This document shows, in pieces, positions 62,578-64,000 of a DNA stretch of 64,000 nt. The notes under the pieces were generated by a model. That model was not told where the DNA came from, made no database searches, and worked only from the letters and a program-made list of their open reading frames with translations. Both the position numbers and the translations under genes were made by a program. The stretch is from CAYNZV01 sp965217095 (GTDB taxonomy: Bacteria > Latescibacterota > UBA2968 > UBA8231): positions 3,038,001-3,102,000 of the forward strand of contig OZ244235.1 in the NCBI GenBank assembly GCA_965217095.1, read 5' to 3'. Position 1 is the first letter of the stretch. The number at the start of each line of letters is the position of its first letter.

Positions 62578-64000
62578 CTAGTGCATCACCACCGGCTTCC
62601 ACATAACCCTCGCCCACACGTTCGAGCGGCGTAATCCGGCGGAGGAAGGAACCCTGAGCAAAGCTTCCTTCTACGTACGATAACTCGTCCGGGTCGTAGT
62701 CGATACGTACGCTCCAGCCTGAAACCTGCGGCACGTCCTTGGCATGGAGCTGAAGCACGTACACCGAACCGGGAATGGCACCCCCGATGAGGTTCTGTTG
62801 CTGATTCCCCTGGTCCGGATTGAAGTCTATGCTGACCTGTCCTTTTTCAGGTTCGCGCCCTAGTCCTCGCAGCGGGATATCCAGCTGCCCAAGCTCACTC
62901 GTCAACGTTAGCAGTCCCTCCGCAGGTTCGATTGTGACAGGTACGAAGCGGACGCGCATGACTCGTTCTTCGCCGCCCGGCAAGGTCAATTCACTGGGCT
63001 CGACGCCAAAGGGCGTGTCGTCGGGCAGATGACCGACGACATCCAGCGGCAGGTTTCCCGGATTGCTCAGGTTCAGATGCTTCCAGCGGGTGTCGCCAAT
63101 CACCGCCGGCAGAAAAGCAATTTCGTCGTTGTCTGCAACCAGTCGGCGCCAGACACTTCGTCCGACGACGGGTACTTCCGCCGGCCCCAATTTCGTAGCG
63201 CTGGTCAGCAACGCTTGCTGCAGGTCGGCGCGGTCGGCAGTGGCGGTAAAACGCACACTAATGTCGACGCGCTCCCCAGGTTCTAGAGTTTGCGGAAATT
63301 CGGGACTGGAAATGTTCAGATTGGAGGAGGTACTCGAAAACGGAGCGAGGTCTAGTGCGACCGGTGCCTGGTTGACCAGTGCGAACGTTCTGTCCGCGGT
63401 CTCTCCAGCCGGCACGTCCCCAAAGTCCACCAAGCTCGGCTCGGGCAAAAGCATCGGCACCGGGGAATCGGCGACGTTTATGTCGATGCGAAGCCGGCTG
63501 GTCCCGCCTTGACCGTCATCGTAGACAGCAGCCAACGGATAGGATCCGGCCTGGTCATAGAGGGGCAGCCACTTGAGCATGGTGCCGTCGAGCGTCGCCC
63601 CGGTGGGAAGTCCGGTCACCGTCGTCTGGATTGTTGCGCCTTCCGGATCAGTCGCGGCCAGGTCTAGTACGAGCAGCTCCCCCTCCTTTATATGGGGACT
63701 CTCGATCGACGGGATGATCGGACCGTCGTTGAGCGACCGCACCGCGAAACGCAGCCAGGTACTGCCGAGCTGCGCTCCGGCGCCATCGGCGACGCTGAAT
63801 CGCAAGCTGTCGCGCTTCGTTTCCCCGCCATCGTGCACGTACCGTACTCGCGATGCGTCGATGTCCGCCTGGGAAAAGCTGTTGCGGTCCAGGCGTCCGT
63901 GAAACGGACCCTCGTGCACCGAGAAAGTAAGCTTTCTCGCAACGGTATCGCCGTCCAGGATCCGCAGATATCCGTTGCTGACGACTACCGTTCCTCCTTC
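62578..64000 (-). pseudogene. Central part of a large cohesin/dockerin surface protein, open to the right edge and cut by the IS1380-type element
   Basis: The frame enters from beyond the window (EGGTVVVSNGYLRILDGDT). It contains a CSPG4/cadherin-like repeat (FSQADIDASRVRYVHDGGET ... SLRFSVADGAG) and an Ig-like putative domain (DLAATDPEGATIQTTVTGLP). Two ASH/HYDIN-type domains follow (LVDFGDVPAGETADRTFALVN and a second). A cohesin-like first half comes next (GSVYVLQLHAKDVPQVSGWSV, RIDYDPDELSYVEGSF) and runs to GGDALA at the insertion. The combination suggests a long, secreted cell-surface or scaffold-like protein. The N-terminus and signal are outside the window. Confidence 0.7.

Overview
The window looks like one contig of an uncultured, free-living or host-associated bacterium with fairly GC-rich DNA. 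By gene content I would place it near Latescibacterota or Poribacteria. It holds three phytanoyl-CoA-dioxygenase-like proteins, a sulfatase, several unusual glycoside hydrolases, Gfo/Idh/MocA and SDR oxidoreductases, a FlgD-like C-terminal sorting domain, and cohesin and dockerin modules. This placement is inference; there is no rRNA or tRNA gene to test it, and I recognised none.

Layout. 0-5.8 kb: small-molecule oxidation genes and a sulfatase, with two truncated gene fragments abutting at 4.0-4.3 kb. 5.9-7.0 kb: IS1595-type element (copy 1). 7.1-11.7 kb: a tightly overlapping minus-strand operon of two polytopic GT-C-like proteins, a methyltransferase and an alpha-toroid protein. 11.8-19.8 kb: Nudix, CrcB, SDR, cupin, HAD, truncated PhyH, PQQ-propeller protein, a damaged propionyl-CoA synthetase, and small genes. 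19.9-24.3 kb: a gene for a secreted protein of about 1000 residues, split by IS copy 2 in the opposite orientation. 24.4-28.2 kb: a frameshifted GH116-like enzyme and a sialidase-like protein. 28.2-36.3 kb: a run of unrelated minus-strand genes of lower GC (YCII, methyltransferase, nucleoside hydrolase, nitrilase-like, DUF4345, Gfo/Idh, cupin, membrane-tethered receiver, MetE-like). This run abuts a divergent remnant of a tyrosine recombinase, like a decayed integron-like cassette block. 36.8-39.4 kb: YjbQ, a thioredoxin-like protein with an in-frame UGA at the first Cys of its CxxC motif, and a ceramidase-like gene with a nonsense codon. 39.6-45.2 kb: a sugar catabolic cluster (class II aldolase, FGGY kinase, GHL6-like hydrolase, and a convergent enolase-superfamily dehydratase). 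45.3-58.1 kb: MBL hydrolase, hybrid histidine kinase, BtuF-like protein, GGCT, beta-propeller hydrolase, GalE, molybdenum hydroxylase large subunit, aldo/keto reductase and a 1-Cys peroxiredoxin. 58.3-64 kb: a secreted protein with Ig-like repeats and two phage-tail-tube-like domains, then a large cohesin/dockerin surface protein split by an IS1380-type element and running off the right edge.

Two themes stand out. First, extracellular polymer and sugar-acid use: sulfatase, GH116, sialidase-like, GHL6, propeller hydrolases, FGGY kinase, aldolase, mandelate-racemase-like dehydratase, and cohesin/dockerin. Second, damage: three IS insertions, at least six single-base frameshifts (every one restored by adding one base), one nonsense codon, two in-frame internal deletions, and several truncated gene ends joined to unrelated sequence. 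Homopolymer sequencing or assembly errors could explain part of this. The IS insertions with target duplications and the nonsense codon point to real genome flux as well.
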